Origin: Angelakisella sp.
GTDB taxonomy: Bacteria > Bacillota > Clostridia > Oscillospirales > Ruminococcaceae
NCBI GenBank assembly: GCA_013316495.1
Contig: WSMP01000001.1
Location: 1-42,063, forward strand
DNA: 42,063 nucleotides
Reading direction: 5' to 3'
Shown here in pieces: positions 41,048 to 42,063 of this stretch. Numbering within the stretch: position 1 is the stretch's first letter; the number at the start of each line of letters is the position of its first letter. The notes under the pieces are model-generated. The model ran no database searches. It saw only the letters and a list, made by a program, of their open reading frames with translations, and had not been told where the DNA came from. Both the position numbers and the translations under genes were made by a program.

Positions 41048-41566
41048 ATGGAAATGACCGACCTTTTGAATCTGGAGGTGGAAAATGACCACCTCCTTAC
41101 TCCAGGGGGACCGCTGTTCTTCTTCCGTGTCCAGCCGCCGAATCTTCCGATTTTGGATAACACCGCCCTGGAGGCCCTTTACCAGGGATTTGAAGCCCTG
41201 ATGAGGGGGAGCGAACAGATCCCCTTCGCCATCTACGCTGCCGATCTCCCCGTATCTCTGGAGCAGAACCGCGAATACATCCGTTCCCTGGGAGAGCCTT
41301 GTGAAGGAATGCAGGCGGCGCTCTTGGCGGAGCTTTCCACAGCCCAGGGGCGGGGTAACACAGAGCGCGCCTATTACATTATCGTTGGTGAAAGACCACG
41401 GGGAAGGGGTCCGCGGGGAGAATGGCGGGATACCCTTCACAGCCTCTTGCTCCAAAATGGGATTTCGGTCCTGCCAGTAACGGGAGATTCCTTAATTTCC
41501 ATTCTCCGGGGATGGCTTCTCCGGGAATTTGTGGACGACCAAATCTATATGGGGGTGGAGGAATGA
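41048..41566 (+). CDS. T4SS-associated cytosolic protein, unknown
   Basis: This 172-residue protein has no hydrophobic helices. Visible features are GGPLFFFRVQPPNLPILDN, AIYAADLPVSLEQNREYIRS and the strand AYYIIVGERPRGRG. The pattern of strands resembles the N-terminal part of VirB4/TraE-type proteins, so it may be a split or companion domain. GGAGCG lies before the ATG at 41048. It overlaps the next gene by 4 bases. Confidence 0.55.
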   Translation: MEMTDLLNLEVENDHLLTPGGPLFFFRVQPPNLPILDNTALEALYQGFEALMRGSEQIPFAIYAADLPVSLEQNREYIRSLGEPCEGMQAALLAELSTAQGRGNTERAYYIIVGERPRGRGPRGEWRDTLHSLLLQNGISVLPVTGDSLISILRGWLLREFVDDQIYMGVEE

Positions 41567-42063
41567 AACGACAGAAAAAAGAAGCAGCTGTAACCATCTC
41601 GCCTGTGGTGCGGCACCTGCTTCCCACCCGGCTGGACTTCGAGGTAGACCATATTCAGCAGCCGGGCCTTTTCCGGAAAATTTTCGCAGTCCGGAACCTT
41701 CCCCGCAGCATTACCCGTGGAAACAACGGCATCCTGCGGAAGCTCATGCAATTGCCAAACACCACCGTCACCACGCGGATCGCCAGCATGGACGCGGCCA
41801 CCGCAAAGAAACTCATCGACCGGCAGTACAACAACTCCCTGGGCACTGCCGTCACGCGGGCGGGGATGGTGACCCAGGTCATTGAGGCCCAGGGGGAGGC
41901 CAGTGACCTGGCCTCCTTCTACGAGGAGATGCAGCGCCACGCCGGGGAAGGGGCCGCCATTAAGTTGGTGAATATTTATATTGAGATCTATGGCGTAGAT
42001 AGACAGCAGCTTCGGGAAAATGAAGACCGCCTGAAAGGGCTGTGCGGCGCTACCGGCATTACC
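41563..42063 (+). CDS. virB4: VirB4/TraE-family conjugation ATPase, N-terminal part
   Basis: The first 167 residues are present; the gene runs off the window end before the Walker motifs. Recognisable VirB4/TraE N-terminal features are DFEVDHIQQPGLFRKIFAVRNLP, MDAATAKKLIDRQYNNS and IKLVNIYIEIYG. VirB4 proteins are the central ATPases of conjugative T4SS. It starts in the stop codon of the preceding gene. The call rests on N-terminal pattern and context only. Confidence 0.75.
   Translation, partial: MKRQKKEAAVTISPVVRHLLPTRLDFEVDHIQQPGLFRKIFAVRNLPRSITRGNNGILRKLMQLPNTTVTTRIASMDAATAKKLIDRQYNNSLGTAVTRAGMVTQVIEAQGEASDLASFYEEMQRHAGEGAAIKLVNIYIEIYGVDRQQLRENEDRLKGLCGATGIT

Overview
The window looks like a piece of chromosome from an anaerobic gut Firmicute, probably Oscillospirales/Oscillospiraceae. 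The reasons are the GC-rich core genes with strong AGGAGG ribosome sites, a MutS2, a cellobiose-type PTS with an HPr carrying both His15 and Ser46, and an integrative element with Clostridia-type Tad and conjugation genes. The genus cannot be read from the sequence alone.

Positions 1-17,600 are resident chromosome. A minus-strand operon (YfcC-type transporter, M20 amidohydrolase, M24/creatinase-like protein; 4227 down to 261) looks like uptake and hydrolysis of small peptides or acyl-amino acids. Divergent from it are plus-strand genes for an ABC exporter, a Qnr-like pentapeptide-repeat protein, a GNAT acetyltransferase, uridine kinase and MutS2. A minus-strand PTS operon then runs from 17,529 to 11,398. 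It encodes a whole phosphorelay in one unit: Enzyme I, HPr, IIA, IIB, IIC, an RDD membrane protein and a PRD regulator. Several unusual palindromic repeats sit between the genes.

At 18,269-18,312 lies the 3' half (anticodon loop to CCA) of a tRNA-Gln(CUG) on the minus strand. It abuts about 116-bp tandem hairpin repeats on one side and a tyrosine integrase on the other. This is the left end of an integrated element that continues past the right edge of the window.

The element carries, in order: the integrase; ParA and ParB; an Rpn/PD-(D/E)XK nuclease; a DUF3846-like protein; two exported proteins of unknown function; a small His-rich protein; a Tad-like pilus locus (membrane protein, prepilin peptidase, AbrB-like switch, small protein, CpaB/SAF, CpaE, CpaF, TadB, TadC and three pilin-like proteins); a 1304-residue secreted repeat adhesin; a fused ArdC, metallopeptidase and primase protein; and the start of a type IV secretion operon (small membrane protein, VirB6-like, VirB3/PrgI-like, an unknown, and VirB4, cut by the window end). 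The best reading is an integrative and conjugative element (ICE) that carries its own surface pilus and adhesin. These may serve mating-pair contact or host adhesion.

The most unexpected signal is a 37-base block just before the DUF3846 start codon. It is the reverse complement, with one mismatch, of part of the tadC coding sequence 9.6 kb away.
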